Shown: positions 25,123 through 34,847, counted from the first letter of the stretch. The stretch: DNA of 55,611 bases from Anaerolinea sp. (GCA_020723805.1 DYID01000005.1:70234-125844); one strand, 5' to 3'. Notes: a model not told the origin generated them from the letters alone. A program made the numbers and translations.

Positions 25123-25491
25123 ATGTTCAACCGCCGTTCTTCCAAAATGTTCGTCGTCGTTTTGCTGGCGCTGGTCTTTGCCACTGCGGCATTCGCTTTT
25201 GCAGCGACCAACACCGTGCCAGGCACCTATGCCGGTGAAGGCGCCGGAACCGTCAGCGGTTACACTGTGACCAATGTGGTGTATAACCTGAATGCGACCA
25301 ACGCATCCAACATTGACAGCGTGTCGTTCACGCTGAACGCTCCCGCTTCCATCGTGAAGGTTCGTCTGGTCACCACCGGCTCATTCTACACCTGCACCAA
25401 CACCTCCGGCTTCAACTGGACCTGCAACACCACCTCCCCGCAGGCGACGGTTGCCGCGGCGGACGAACTGCGGGTAATCGCCTCCGAATAA
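25123..25491 (+). CDS. small exported beta-rich protein with NTVP motif
   Basis: A 122-aa protein. A basic start (MFNRRSSK) and a hydrophobic helix (MFVVVLLALVFATAAFAFA) form a signal, followed by ATNTVPGTYAGEGAG. The mature part is short, Thr/Asn-rich and beta-strand-like, with one cysteine pair (TCTNTSGFNWTC) that could form a disulphide. AAAGGAG precedes the ATG. The A(A/T)NTVP(G/N)T junction recurs in the second exported protein of this cluster, on the other side of a SipW-type peptidase gene, which suggests a common maturation route. The function is unknown. Confidence 0.75.
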   Translation: MFNRRSSKMFVVVLLALVFATAAFAFAATNTVPGTYAGEGAGTVSGYTVTNVVYNLNATNASNIDSVSFTLNAPASIVKVRLVTTGSFYTCTNTSGFNWTCNTTSPQATVAAADELRVIASE

Positions 25492-25519
25492 TCCACGCGG
25501 ACAGTACGCCAATCAGAAG

Positions 25520-25556
25520 AGAACCTGCAGAGGACGTGGGGGCTGCAGGTTCTTTT
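25520..25556 (+). terminator. intrinsic terminator after the first exported protein
   Basis: A perfect 11-bp stem (25520-25530 with 25543-25553) followed by TTTC. It would make the small exported protein more abundant than the downstream peptidase. Confidence 0.75.
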
Positions 25557-25579
25557 CATGAGAATACCTCCCCGTCAAA

Positions 25580-27211
25580 ATGCACATGTTCCGGCGCTTT
25601 CGCCCCAGCCTGGCTTCCGCTTTCTGGATGGCGGCAATGGCAGCCTTATGGCTCTTTTTCGTCCCCGTCAGGGTGGGAGGGATGGCGTCCTACATCATCG
25701 TGATTGGCAACAGCATGGAGCCGGGTTTTCACATCGGCGATTTGATTGTCACTCACGAAGAGTCAACCTACCGGGTGGGCGATGCGGTCGTCTATCGCAA
25801 CGGCGAGCTGGAAAACTTCGTCTTTCACCGCATCATCGCAGAGGGAGAGGGGCGCTTCACCCTCAAAGGCGACAACAACACATGGACCGACACCTATCAG
25901 CCCACAGGAGATGAAATCATCGGGAAGTTATGGCTGCGCATCCCCAAAGGCGGGAAGGTCATTCAGGCAATCCGCCAGCCGGCGGTCATGGCGCTGATCG
26001 CCGGCGCGCTGGGAGGCTTTCTGGCGCTGGGATGGTTCCCCGCAAGAGCAAAGAGCAGGAAACAAATGAACAATCATCGGTTGGCTGCGATTAAACAAAA
26101 GGTGCAAAATGTGTTTCGCCCTGCATCGTCGAATTCGTCATCTTCATCTCAGGGCGTCCTGTTCGAGACAGGATTTTTCGTTTTGGGCTTGGTCGCTTTT
26201 TCCTCGTTGATTCTTGGCATCGTGGCGTTTTCCCGACCTGCAGCCCGTATCGTGTCCAATGAGATTGGATACGACCAGTTGGGCTTTTTTGCCTATAGCG
26301 CGCAGGCTCCGCAGGGAGTGTACGACGCCAACACGCTCAAGAACGGCGACCCCATCTTCCCCAATCTAACCTGCACCGTGGACGTGACGTTTCAGTACAC
26401 GCTGGTCGCCATGCAGGCGGAAAACATCGCAGGCGCCTACCAACTGACCGCGTCCATTTCCGAACCGACCAGCGGCTGGCAACGGACAATAGTTCTGCAA
26501 GACAAGACGCCCTTCAGCGGCAATGCCTTTGGCGTCAACGCTAAACTCGATTTGTGCAAAGTCGAAAAACTGATTCAGGACATGGAACAAAGCACCGATT
26601 TTCGCTCCGGCTCCTACCTCCTGACGATCTCCCCCAACATCGAAGTTAACGGTCAACTGGCAGGGCGGTCGTTTGATACAACCTTCAATCCGGCGCTGAC
26701 GTTCCGCTATGACCACGTCCATTTCTACCTGCTCAAAGAGGATGCGACAAACGAAAACGTCTTGAACGTCAGCATTCACGGCGCGTTGAGCGGCGAACGA
26801 GTGGAAGCCAATAGTCTGCGTATTTTGGGCAGGGATTTTGCCGTGCCGGCGCTCAGGTGGATTGCCATGCTGGGGCTGGTCATTTCGCTGGGCGGGCTGG
26901 CGTACCTTGCCTGGAGCATTCAGACCCTCGCGCAACGCGACCCTGCTCAACTGGCGCGGATACGTTACGGCGCGCAAATGGTTGACGTTTCAAACACCGC
27001 TTTGCCCCTCTCGAATCCCGTCGTGGAAATTGGTTCGTTGGACGATTTGGGTAAGCTGGCTGAACGCTTCCAAACCGTGATCTGGCACACCGACCGCGGA
27101 GGGACGCACACTTACGATGTGCAGGGCGGAGGAACGCTCTATCGGCTGGTCATCAGTGCATCGAAAACAGAATCCGCCGTCCCTGAGGGAGAAGCGGAGG
27201 AAAAGTCATGA
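25580..27211 (+). CDS. SipW-type signal peptidase fused to a DUF5305-like extracytoplasmic domain
   Basis: A 543-aa protein. Residues 1-160 are an ER/archaeal-type signal peptidase: an N-terminal helix, catalytic Ser in GNSMEPGFHIGDLIV, His in ENFVFHRIIAEG (in place of the bacterial Lys) and GDNNTWTD. After membrane helices near 135-155 and 200-220 comes a domain of about 200 residues (VYDANTLKNGD... to ...FNPALTFRYDHVHFYL) that resembles DUF5305. A last helix follows (WIAMLGLVISLGGLAYLAW), then a cytoplasmic tail. The DUF5305 call is by pattern. It overlaps the next gene by 4 nt. It probably processes the neighbouring exported proteins. Confidence 0.85.
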   Translation: MHMFRRFRPSLASAFWMAAMAALWLFFVPVRVGGMASYIIVIGNSMEPGFHIGDLIVTHEESTYRVGDAVVYRNGELENFVFHRIIAEGEGRFTLKGDNNTWTDTYQPTGDEIIGKLWLRIPKGGKVIQAIRQPAVMALIAGALGGFLALGWFPARAKSRKQMNNHRLAAIKQKVQNVFRPASSNSSSSSQGVLFETGFFVLGLVAFSSLILGIVAFSRPAARIVSNEIGYDQLGFFAYSAQAPQGVYDANTLKNGDPIFPNLTCTVDVTFQYTLVAMQAENIAGAYQLTASISEPTSGWQRTIVLQDKTPFSGNAFGVNAKLDLCKVEKLIQDMEQSTDFRSGSYLLTISPNIEVNGQLAGRSFDTTFNPALTFRYDHVHFYLLKEDATNENVLNVSIHGALSGERVEANSLRILGRDFAVPALRWIAMLGLVISLGGLAYLAWSIQTLAQRDPAQLARIRYGAQMVDVSNTALPLSNPVVEIGSLDDLGKLAERFQTVIWHTDRGGTHTYDVQGGGTLYRLVISASKTESAVPEGEAEEKS

Positions 27212-27606
27212 GGAAGAATCTCATTTCCCGTCTCTTTGTCGTCTTTCTAGCGGCGCTCATCCTGACCGGCGCGCTGTCGGCATTTTCGGCTGCAAACACC
27301 GTCCCCAACACCCGCCTCGGACAGCAAATTCAGGCGGTCACGGCAAATGCGCTCAAGCCTGCCGAATGCTCGGCGCTGAACCTGACCGACATTGTCATTT
27401 GTACTGGCGGCAACTGCGATGGCACAAAGGCAAGCGAGTTAATTCTGGGCACGCCGGCGGGCGAACGCATCAGAGGGCGCGGCGGAGAGGATTGCATCCT
27501 TGGCGCAGGCGGCGACGACCAACTGGTGGGCAACAACTCACAGGATATGTGCATCGGCGGACCGGGCAACGATACCTTTCTCACCTGTGAAACGCAGATT
27601 CAATAG
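27208..27606 (+). CDS. small exported RTX-like calcium-binding protein
   Basis: A 132-aa protein with a signal helix (LFVVFLAALILTGALSAFSA) and the junction AANTVPNTRLGQQ. The C-terminal half has nonapeptide-like turns: ILGTPAGERIRGRGGEDCILGAGGDDQLVG, then GGPGNDTF, shaped as the GGxGxDxLx calcium roll of RTX proteins. Cys residues (ECSALN, ICTGGNC, DCI, MCI, TCE) alternate and could cross-link the roll. The ATGA overlap with the peptidase gene ties them together. It is much shorter than RTX toxins and has no secretion-domain partner here. Confidence 0.8.
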   Translation: MRKNLISRLFVVFLAALILTGALSAFSAANTVPNTRLGQQIQAVTANALKPAECSALNLTDIVICTGGNCDGTKASELILGTPAGERIRGRGGEDCILGAGGDDQLVGNNSQDMCIGGPGNDTFLTCETQIQ

Positions 27607-27648
27607 AGGAATCGTTTTCCGAAGGTGAATCGCCGATCACTTTGCAAT

Positions 27649-28010
27649 TTACAGGGTGTAGGGTAAATGAATTCCATCCCAGCCGGGATTAAAATCTTTG
27701 GTGTTGCGTGTGACCAGCAAAGCGTCATTTACCCGTGCAGTTGCCCAAATGATAGCGTCAGGCAGCCGAAGGCGATGCTGGCGGCGCAGTTGGATGGCAG
27801 TTTCTGCAACTGCCACATCGAGTGGAATGATATCGAAGTGCGACTCTAGAAAATCCCGAATCTCAGTGTCATCCCCCTCTGCCCCAATCAAAACTTCCAT
27901 CCAAGTGATACGACTATCAGCACACGCTCGTAACGGCTGTATTCAGTGTCGGCTTCAGCAACACCATTGAGCGCGTCAATCACAATATTCGTATCGAAGA
28001 CCGCAATCAT
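27649..28010 (-). pseudogene. vapC: VapC-type PIN-domain toxin, frameshifted
   Basis: The reading frame is broken by an apparent one-base loss near 27915. The first part (28010 to 27888, 40 aa) starts MIAVFDTNIVIDALNG, with the first PIN aspartate, and stops after a frameshifted end. The second frame (to 27649) continues with RITWMEVLIGAEG and the later PIN residues (LRLPDAIIWATARVND, VTRNTKDFN). Restoring one base gives a normal-length PIN RNase of about 120 aa. It overlaps the antitoxin stop (TGATG). It could be a true inactivation or a sequencing error. Confidence 0.85.
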
Positions 28011-28231
28011 CAAATTCCCCATTCAGCGCGCAGGCTTTGTTGATACTTGACCGCGTCAATGTTGCGATTCTTCCACAATCCAAAAGCGGCGTGCTCTTTG
28101 AGTGAGCGACGCTTTACAGGTTGCGAATCCTTCATCCGTTGCTGCAAGAATGCAATGAAATCCAGCACTTCACTCTGTTTTTCGGGAGGCAGGGAACTTA
28201 ACTGCTTTTCTATTTGTTCTAAAAGAGTCAT
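28010..28231 (-). CDS. antitoxin of the VapBC-like pair
   Basis: A 73-aa protein. The ATG at 28231 has GGAGG 6 nt upstream. The start TLLEQIEKQLSSLPPEKQSEVLDFIAFLQQRM is typical of DUF2281-type antitoxins found before PIN toxins; the C-terminal KEHAAFGLWKNRNID region would wrap the toxin. The stop overlaps the vapC start by one base, giving coupled translation. It is intact while its toxin is broken. Confidence 0.8.
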   Translation of the reverse strand: MTLLEQIEKQLSSLPPEKQSEVLDFIAFLQQRMKDSQPVKRRSLKEHAAFGLWKNRNIDAVKYQQSLRAEWGI

Positions 28232-28268
28232 GACAACCTCCAAATTTCATCTAATGATAAATCCAATT

Positions 28269-29936
<1,668 letters not shown>

Positions 29937-30076
29937 GGTTTCACCTGTTCTTGTTCGGCGCGGTAAATTTTCTCAAGTATAAATCCAACCTGAATGAAGC
30001 GTCAGGACGAGCGGCATGTTTGAGGGCGAAGAACGTCCCATCATTCTTTCTGACCGCGAAGTGATATACTGACGCA

Positions 30077-31102
30077 ATGCCATCCAAAAAGACAGCCGAA
30101 ATTTGTTACATTCTTGCTTTCCCCGATCTTGCGGCAGAGACCGCCGAGCCGAAGGAACAGATTCGCGGCTTGAAGGACGCGCCGTACTTCCAGCCTGTGG
30201 ATATTGACGTGCGGACGCTGGGGCAGGCTGAAGTGCTGGCAGGGGGCGTGCAGGTTTCGGTGCTGCGCCAACGCTATGACAACCGCATTCAGATGGTGGA
30301 CTGCCGCTTTCAAATGGAGGATTACCTCAGCATCGCCGCCATCCAACAGCGCGAGGTCATCAAACAGGCGCTGCGCGAGCGTTTTGTGCCGCGCGAACAT
30401 CTCGCTTCGGGGATGTTCGAGGAATATGTCATCCTGCTGCTCACTCATGCGCAACCTACACCCGACCAGTACATCGAGAAGAACGCCGCCCGTCTGGGAC
30501 GCTTCATCCGCTCCCAGCGCGAAGTGCTCGACCAGACCGAACTGGAGATGATGCTCAGTTCGCGCGTCCGCTACTCCACACACGACCTGACGGTGGTGGA
30601 CTGGGAGGGAGCGGTCATCATCGCCCCTAATGGCGATTTTCAGTCGGACATCGAACTGCTCAAGGTCGGCAACTACCAACTGCTGCGCTACCGCATGCTC
30701 GATCAATCCATCGAAGACCTGCTCGACCGCATCAACGAGTCATTCTTCATCAACAAACGGCGTCCGCGTCCTACGCGCGGCGCCATCCGCGATATTGTCC
30801 AGCATCGCCTCGAAATGATGCTCGACTTCGAACGCACCGAACAAAACCTGCTGCTCATCGGCGACTGGTACACGGCAAAACTCTACACCACCATCCGCGA
30901 CGAGTTCTACCTGGAAGAGTGGAAGAATGCCATCCGCTCCAAACTCGACAACCTGGAAAGCATCGTGCAGACCATTCAGGAAAATTTTGCGTTATCATTC
31001 GAGACCTTGATGGACCGCCTGCAAATGCTCGGCTGGGTGCTTTTGCTGATTGGCTACCTTTACCTGTATGCTTTGGACGCCGGCTGGATTACGCTCAAAT
31101 AG
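30077..31102 (+). CDS. RMD1/DUF155-like membrane-tethered protein
   Basis: A 341-aa protein, mostly soluble with one C-terminal membrane helix (LGWVLLLIGYLYLYAL). The middle segment DWEGAVIIAPNGDFQSDIELLKVGNYQLLRYRMLDQSIEDLL and the later helical RDEFYLEEWKNAIRSKLDNLESIVQTIQENF recall the RMD1/YagE (DUF155) family, whose bacterial members have no proven role. The assignment is by resemblance. It is followed at 9 nt by the lipoprotein gene. Confidence 0.7.
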   Translation: MPSKKTAEICYILAFPDLAAETAEPKEQIRGLKDAPYFQPVDIDVRTLGQAEVLAGGVQVSVLRQRYDNRIQMVDCRFQMEDYLSIAAIQQREVIKQALRERFVPREHLASGMFEEYVILLLTHAQPTPDQYIEKNAARLGRFIRSQREVLDQTELEMMLSSRVRYSTHDLTVVDWEGAVIIAPNGDFQSDIELLKVGNYQLLRYRMLDQSIEDLLDRINESFFINKRRPRPTRGAIRDIVQHRLEMMLDFERTEQNLLLIGDWYTAKLYTTIRDEFYLEEWKNAIRSKLDNLESIVQTIQENFALSFETLMDRLQMLGWVLLLIGYLYLYALDAGWITLK

Positions 31103-31111
31103 GACGACCTC

Positions 31112-32179
31112 ATGCCACGCAGAAAATTACTCCTTGTGACTTTTGCGCTTCTCTTCTCGACTTTGGCTTGCCGCGCCGCCACGAGGCTGATCTTCCCCGA
31201 AACCGCCTCTCCCAACCCGCCGCCGGCAGCGCCTTCCTCTTCTCTACCGACCGAAATAGCGGCAGACACGCCCTCCCCCAAGCCGAGTCCCGCCCCTATC
31301 ACCTGCACCGACGCATCCTGTCTCGACGCCTGCCTCACCCGCATCAATGAGACGCTGGAGACCGCTCAAACCGAGGCAATCGGCGGCGAATACGCGGACA
31401 AGGAAGCCAGTTTCGACCTGGTGGCATATAAAATTCGGGATGGAAAACTCGGCAATCGCACCGTCTTATATGTCCCCGAGGAATACAAGCCTCTTCAGCA
31501 AAACCTGGAAACCCAAAAAGCCATTTGGAACTACACCTCTTCGCTTCTGCCCCCCGACCAACTGAAGTGGATCAGCGAATTCTTCATCTTCACCGACGGA
31601 CCCGATAACACCCTGGCATGGGTGGACAACCGCGACATTCTCGACCGTTCTCACTGGCAATTGGGTGTTGACATCCTGGACGCCGAAGACCCTATTGACC
31701 TCACCTACACCCTGGTCCATGAGTTCGGTCATTTACTTACGCTCAACACCGACCAAATTCCCCCGGCGGATTCGTATTCCACCTGGGCGCAAAATCCCTC
31801 CACCTGTCCGCAATTCAGCCTCCCCGAAGGATGCACGCATCCCGATTCGTACTTGAACCTTTTTTACCAAAGTTTTTGGGCAGACATTTACGACGAATGG
31901 CTCGAAAGCGTGGAAGAGGTCCCGGTCACATCCAGCGACGAGTACGACAAACTGGTTGAAGACTTCTACTTTCGTTACGAGGACATGTTTGTTAGCAGTT
32001 ATGCCGCCACCAACATCAACGAAGACATGGCAGAAACTTTCATGTACTTTGTGCTGGAGTCAAAGCCCGAAGGCGACCTTATCTTCGAACAAAAAATCCG
32101 CTTCTTCTATAAGTTTCCCGAACTGGTCTCACTGCGGGCACAAATCATCCAGAATGTCTGCACCTACACCCAGCCATGA
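31112..32179 (+). CDS. lipoprotein with zinc metalloprotease motif
   Basis: A 355-aa lipoprotein: signal with lipobox STLAC, then a Pro/Ser linker. The catalytic-looking TLVHEFGHLLTLN (HExxH) lies near residue 208, and a downstream Glu in INEDMAETFMYFVLE could be the third metal ligand, as in gluzincins. The enzyme would sit outside the membrane. There is no close family that I recognise, and the substrate is unknown. The stop overlaps the start of the next gene by 4 nt (ATGA). Confidence 0.75.
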   Translation: MPRRKLLLVTFALLFSTLACRAATRLIFPETASPNPPPAAPSSSLPTEIAADTPSPKPSPAPITCTDASCLDACLTRINETLETAQTEAIGGEYADKEASFDLVAYKIRDGKLGNRTVLYVPEEYKPLQQNLETQKAIWNYTSSLLPPDQLKWISEFFIFTDGPDNTLAWVDNRDILDRSHWQLGVDILDAEDPIDLTYTLVHEFGHLLTLNTDQIPPADSYSTWAQNPSTCPQFSLPEGCTHPDSYLNLFYQSFWADIYDEWLESVEEVPVTSSDEYDKLVEDFYFRYEDMFVSSYAATNINEDMAETFMYFVLESKPEGDLIFEQKIRFFYKFPELVSLRAQIIQNVCTYTQP

Positions 32180-32730
32180 ACCAGGACATACCGCGCCCCA
32201 TCTCTGAATCCTACTGGGTCGAGCCGGGACGCCTGCTGGCAGGCGAATATCCCGCGCAGTACGCCGTCGAGTCCACGCGCCAGCGGCTCGATGCCCTGCT
32301 GGAGGCGGGCTTTGACACCTTCATTGACCTCACCCGCCCCAACGAGACCATTCCGTATGACCGCATTCTGCTCGAGGAGGCGCAACTCTACGATGTGAAG
32401 GTGGAACGCCACAACTTCCCCATCGGTGACTTCGGTTTGCCCACCCCCGAAACCATGAAAGCGATCCTGGATACCCTCGACGCGGCGCTTCAAAAGGGAC
32501 GCAAAATCTACCTGCATTGCTGGGGCGGCATCGGGCGCACAGGGACGACCGTCGGCTGTTATCTCGTGCGGCGCGGCATGAGCGGCGAGGAGGCGCTTCG
32601 TCAACTGGCGGAGTGGTGGCAGACCGTTCCCAAGAGCCGCATCCATCCACGCTCGCCAGAAACGTTCGAGCAGGTACAGTTCATTCGGGACTGGGAAACG
32701 TTCGAACGTCAATACAGAGGCGGGGCATAA
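32176..32730 (+). CDS. dual-specificity protein phosphatase
   Basis: A 184-aa cytoplasmic protein. The P-loop HCWGGIGRTGTTVG fits the HCxxGxxR signature of protein tyrosine and dual-specificity phosphatases. The general acid is probably the Asp in HNFPIGDFGLPT. It is similar to small bacterial DSPs that act on phosphotyrosine or on phosphoinositide-like substrates. It is coupled to the lipoprotein gene. Whether it counters the BY-kinases encoded 14-20 kb away is a guess. Confidence 0.88.
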   Translation: MNQDIPRPISESYWVEPGRLLAGEYPAQYAVESTRQRLDALLEAGFDTFIDLTRPNETIPYDRILLEEAQLYDVKVERHNFPIGDFGLPTPETMKAILDTLDAALQKGRKIYLHCWGGIGRTGTTVGCYLVRRGMSGEEALRQLAEWWQTVPKSRIHPRSPETFEQVQFIRDWETFERQYRGGA

Positions 32731-32760
32731 CTGGTAAACATGTTAACTGATGTTACGCAC

Positions 32761-32814
32761 CGTCCCGAAGGTTTGGCTGGAAAATAGGCGCAATTTGCGA
32801 GAACCTTCGGGACG
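32761..32814 (+). terminator. long-loop inverted repeat after the phosphatase gene
   Basis: A perfect 13-bp stem (32761-32773 with 32802-32814) and 28-nt loop, no T-tract. The arm word CGGGACGTTT matches the hairpin at 16303-16340. Confidence 0.6.
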
Positions 32815-32886
32815 TTTCGCGTAAGGTGAATGTGTAACATTAGATGTTAATTCAATTGTGGCAGACAGGCATTCATCAAAAAGCAG

Positions 32887-32904
32887 TATAATTTTTGTTT
32901 GGAG
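32887..32904 (+). promoter_or_regulatory. -10 box and ribosome site of lepB
   Basis: TATAAT at 32887-32892 is followed by GGAG at 32901-32904, which sits 11 nt before a TTG at 32916. No good -35 is seen. The leader would be very short. Confidence 0.5.
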
Positions 32905-32915
32905 TAACAATTAAT

Positions 32916-33509
32916 TTGGAAACGACAACACCCACTTCAGAAGTTCAAACTCAAACCGAATCACAACCACAGGAAACGGGTCAATGGAAGCGCTTTGCGC
33001 TCGACATCCTCGAAACCATCATCCTTGCCATCGTGTTGTACTTTGGCATCAACGCCGTCTCCGCCCGTGTGCGTGTGGACGGTTTGAGCATGAGCCCCAC
33101 ATTGAAAAACGGCGAATATGTGCTGGTCAGCCGCCTCGCCTACAAAACCGGCGCTCCCGAACGGGGCGACATCATCGTCTTCAGTTTTCCGATGGACACC
33201 CGACAGGACTTGATCAAACGCGTCATCGGTTTGCCTGGTGAAACCATCCGCATTCAGGGCGGCGAAGTGTTCGTCAACGGACGCAAACTCCAAGAGCCTT
33301 ATATTGCCCAACCGCCCGCCTACACCGGCGAATGGACGGTGGGCGAGGGTCAATTGTTCGTTCTGGGCGACAACCGCAACGACTCGAAAGACTCCCATCA
33401 GTGGGGCTTGCTGCCCATTGAAAACGTCATCGGCAAGGCGCTATTGATTTATTGGCCCCCCTCCGATTGGAAACTGGTCAACCACACACAGGAAGTGTTT
33501 GTCCCCTAG
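32916..33509 (+). CDS. lepB: signal peptidase I
   Basis: A 197-aa bacterial-type signal peptidase. TTG at 32916 is chosen for its GGAG spacing; TTG at 32895 would lie upstream of that GGAG. The N-terminal membrane helix is FALDILETIILAIVLYFGINAV. Catalytic Ser is in VDGLSMSPTLKNGEYVLV and Lys in RQDLIKRVIGLPGE, and box E is LGDNRNDSKDSHQWGLLP. It cleaves Sec and Tat signal peptides at the outer membrane face. It is a general peptidase, unlike the Ser-His SipW-type enzyme at 25580. Confidence 0.95.
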   Translation: METTTPTSEVQTQTESQPQETGQWKRFALDILETIILAIVLYFGINAVSARVRVDGLSMSPTLKNGEYVLVSRLAYKTGAPERGDIIVFSFPMDTRQDLIKRVIGLPGETIRIQGGEVFVNGRKLQEPYIAQPPAYTGEWTVGEGQLFVLGDNRNDSKDSHQWGLLPIENVIGKALLIYWPPSDWKLVNHTQEVFVP

Positions 33510-33522
33510 ACAGGATTTGCCC

Positions 33523-33822
33523 ATGACTCAAACTTACGATACCTCCGCTTCCCTGCCCTGCCCGGAATGCCAGGCTGGCATCATGCGGCAGCGTTCCATC
33601 ACCTACTTTACCTGGCTGGGCAATGAACTCATCACCGTTCCCAACTTCCCTGCCTGGGTATGCGATCTGTGCGCACACCGCGAATACGATGAACGCGCGA
33701 TTGCCATGCTGAACATGTTGCTCAACCCCGAAGCGGGCAAACCCGCCCGCCGCCTCAAACGCGCCCCTCAAGCGGATCAACCCAAACGAAACACCACGCA
33801 TCCCCGCTCCACAAGCGGTTAA
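33523..33822 (+). CDS. YgiT-type zinc finger protein
   Basis: A 99-aa protein. CPEC near the N-terminus and CDLC in the middle form the zinc finger seen in the N-domain of MqsA/YgiT antitoxins. Unlike MqsA there is no HTH after it, only a basic Pro-rich tail. No toxin gene lies beside it. It follows lepB by 13 nt and may be a stand-alone regulator. Confidence 0.75.
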   Translation: MTQTYDTSASLPCPECQAGIMRQRSITYFTWLGNELITVPNFPAWVCDLCAHREYDERAIAMLNMLLNPEAGKPARRLKRAPQADQPKRNTTHPRSTSG

Positions 33823-33834
33823 CCCCCTCGACGT

Positions 33835-34380
33835 ATGATGGATACCTCCCAGCGCACCTATCGCTTCCTGCCTGCCGACGTGTATACCGCCGGTTACCGC
33901 ATCGTCGGTAAGATTATGGTCTCTGCCAACGGTATCATGGGCGTTCTAAACGACACCACCAAATCCCACATCGAAATTCACGACGCCCGCCTTGCCCGCA
34001 TTCACATGCCCACTAAATTGGTGGATCATTACGAGGTGGTGCGGCTTGTCAAAGCGCAAATCCACGTCGTATGCACGGCGCGGCGCGAAGACCTGGGTCC
34101 CAGCGGCATTGTGCGCGGCGGATATTCGAACGTCGTCGAACTACAAGCGCACATCGCCACCAGCACCTTCGAGATGGAGGGAAAGTTACAGGTCGCCGGG
34201 CGCTTCGACTTCGTCACCATGCTTGCCGACAAAACCCGCAACTTCATCCCCATGTTCGACGCCACCCTCACCGCCATCCTGCTTCCCAACCTGAAGGTGG
34301 AAAGCCCTGGCACCCTCTTCAACCGCGAAAAGATAGATATGCTCGCCTTCCTCAACCAGCGTGCCAAAGAAGACAAATAA
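33835..34380 (+). CDS. unrecognised soluble protein
   Basis: A 181-aa protein without a signal or membrane segment. Two beta-rich halves are visible (YRIVGKIMVSANGIMGVLND... and VRGGYSNVVELQAHIAT...), and the end NREKIDMLAFLNQRAKEDK is charged. No family is recognised. It follows the YgiT-type gene and precedes tRNA-Glu. Confidence 0.7.
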   Translation: MMDTSQRTYRFLPADVYTAGYRIVGKIMVSANGIMGVLNDTTKSHIEIHDARLARIHMPTKLVDHYEVVRLVKAQIHVVCTARREDLGPSGIVRGGYSNVVELQAHIATSTFEMEGKLQVAGRFDFVTMLADKTRNFIPMFDATLTAILLPNLKVESPGTLFNREKIDMLAFLNQRAKEDK

Positions 34381-34393
34381 CCCCGTCAAACGC

Positions 34394-34422
34394 TTGACCG
34401 TTCCACAGGGGAATGATAAAAT
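34394..34422 (+). promoter_or_regulatory. promoter of tRNA-Glu
   Basis: TTGACC (34394-34399), a 17-nt spacer and TAAAAT (34417-34422). The tRNA 5' end is 17 nt downstream. Confidence 0.75.
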
Positions 34423-34438
34423 CCGCCCGCTTTTGATT

Positions 34439-34511
34439 GCCCCCATCGTCTAGTGGACCAGGACGCAGCCCTTTCAAGGCTAAAACCGGAGTTCGAATCT
34501 CCGTGGGGGCA
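34439..34511 (+). tRNA. tRNA-Glu (anticodon TTC)
   Basis: Acceptor GCCCCCA pairs with TGGGGGC, the anticodon loop is CTTTCAA (TTC), the T-arm is GGAGTTCGAATCTCC, and the discriminator is A34511. CCA is not encoded. The 3' end serves as the attachment site of the following element: its last 10 bases recur at 41529-41538. No terminator follows directly. A good one, probably its own, lies just after attR at 41547. Confidence 0.95.
34502..34511 (+). other. attL core of the integrated element
   Basis: CGTGGGGGCA, the 3' acceptor strand and discriminator of tRNA-Glu, identical to 41529-41538. The tRNA stays complete on this side. Confidence 0.8.
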
Positions 34512-34557
34512 TTCTCTTGAAGGGTGAGAACCCAATCTTGGTTACATGGAGTCCAAG

Positions 34558-34809
34558 ATGACACTTCTCACCCATTCCCCCAAAAAGCCCGCTATGCCCG
34601 ATTTAGAAGAGTTTATGACCACCCGTGAAGCCGCCGAAAAGTTAGGCTTTCACGTCAAATCTATCCCCAAGATGGTTAGAGATAACATACTTGAAGGCGT
34701 GCGCTTTGGGCGGTCATGGTTAGTTTCTCGAAAATCCGTTGAGGAATATCTCAAAAAAACAAAAGCCTTAGGCAAGCGTGACTTGAGATACAAAGGCAAA
34801 ACAAAGTAA
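34558..34809 (+). CDS. excisionase-like HTH protein
   Basis: An 83-aa protein with a MerR/HTH_17-type winged helix: MTTREAAEKLGFHVKSIPKMVRDNILEGVRFGRSWLV, then a basic tail. Such proteins act as excisionases or plasmid regulators. ATG at 34558 is preferred over ATG at 34546, because on joining the element ends the recombinase stop (TGA at 34559) overlaps it as ATGA. A terminator follows 1 nt after the stop. Confidence 0.85.
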   Translation: MTLLTHSPKKPAMPDLEEFMTTREAAEKLGFHVKSIPKMVRDNILEGVRFGRSWLVSRKSVEEYLKKTKALGKRDLRYKGKTK

Positions 34810-34810
34810 A

Positions 34811-34839
34811 AAAACGTCCGTTCATTGGCGGGCGTTTTT
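34811..34839 (+). terminator. intrinsic terminator after the HTH gene
   Basis: An 8-bp stem with one mismatch (34813-34820 with 34829-34836) ending in a T5 run. Confidence 0.75.
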
Positions 34840-34847
34840 CTTTACAA

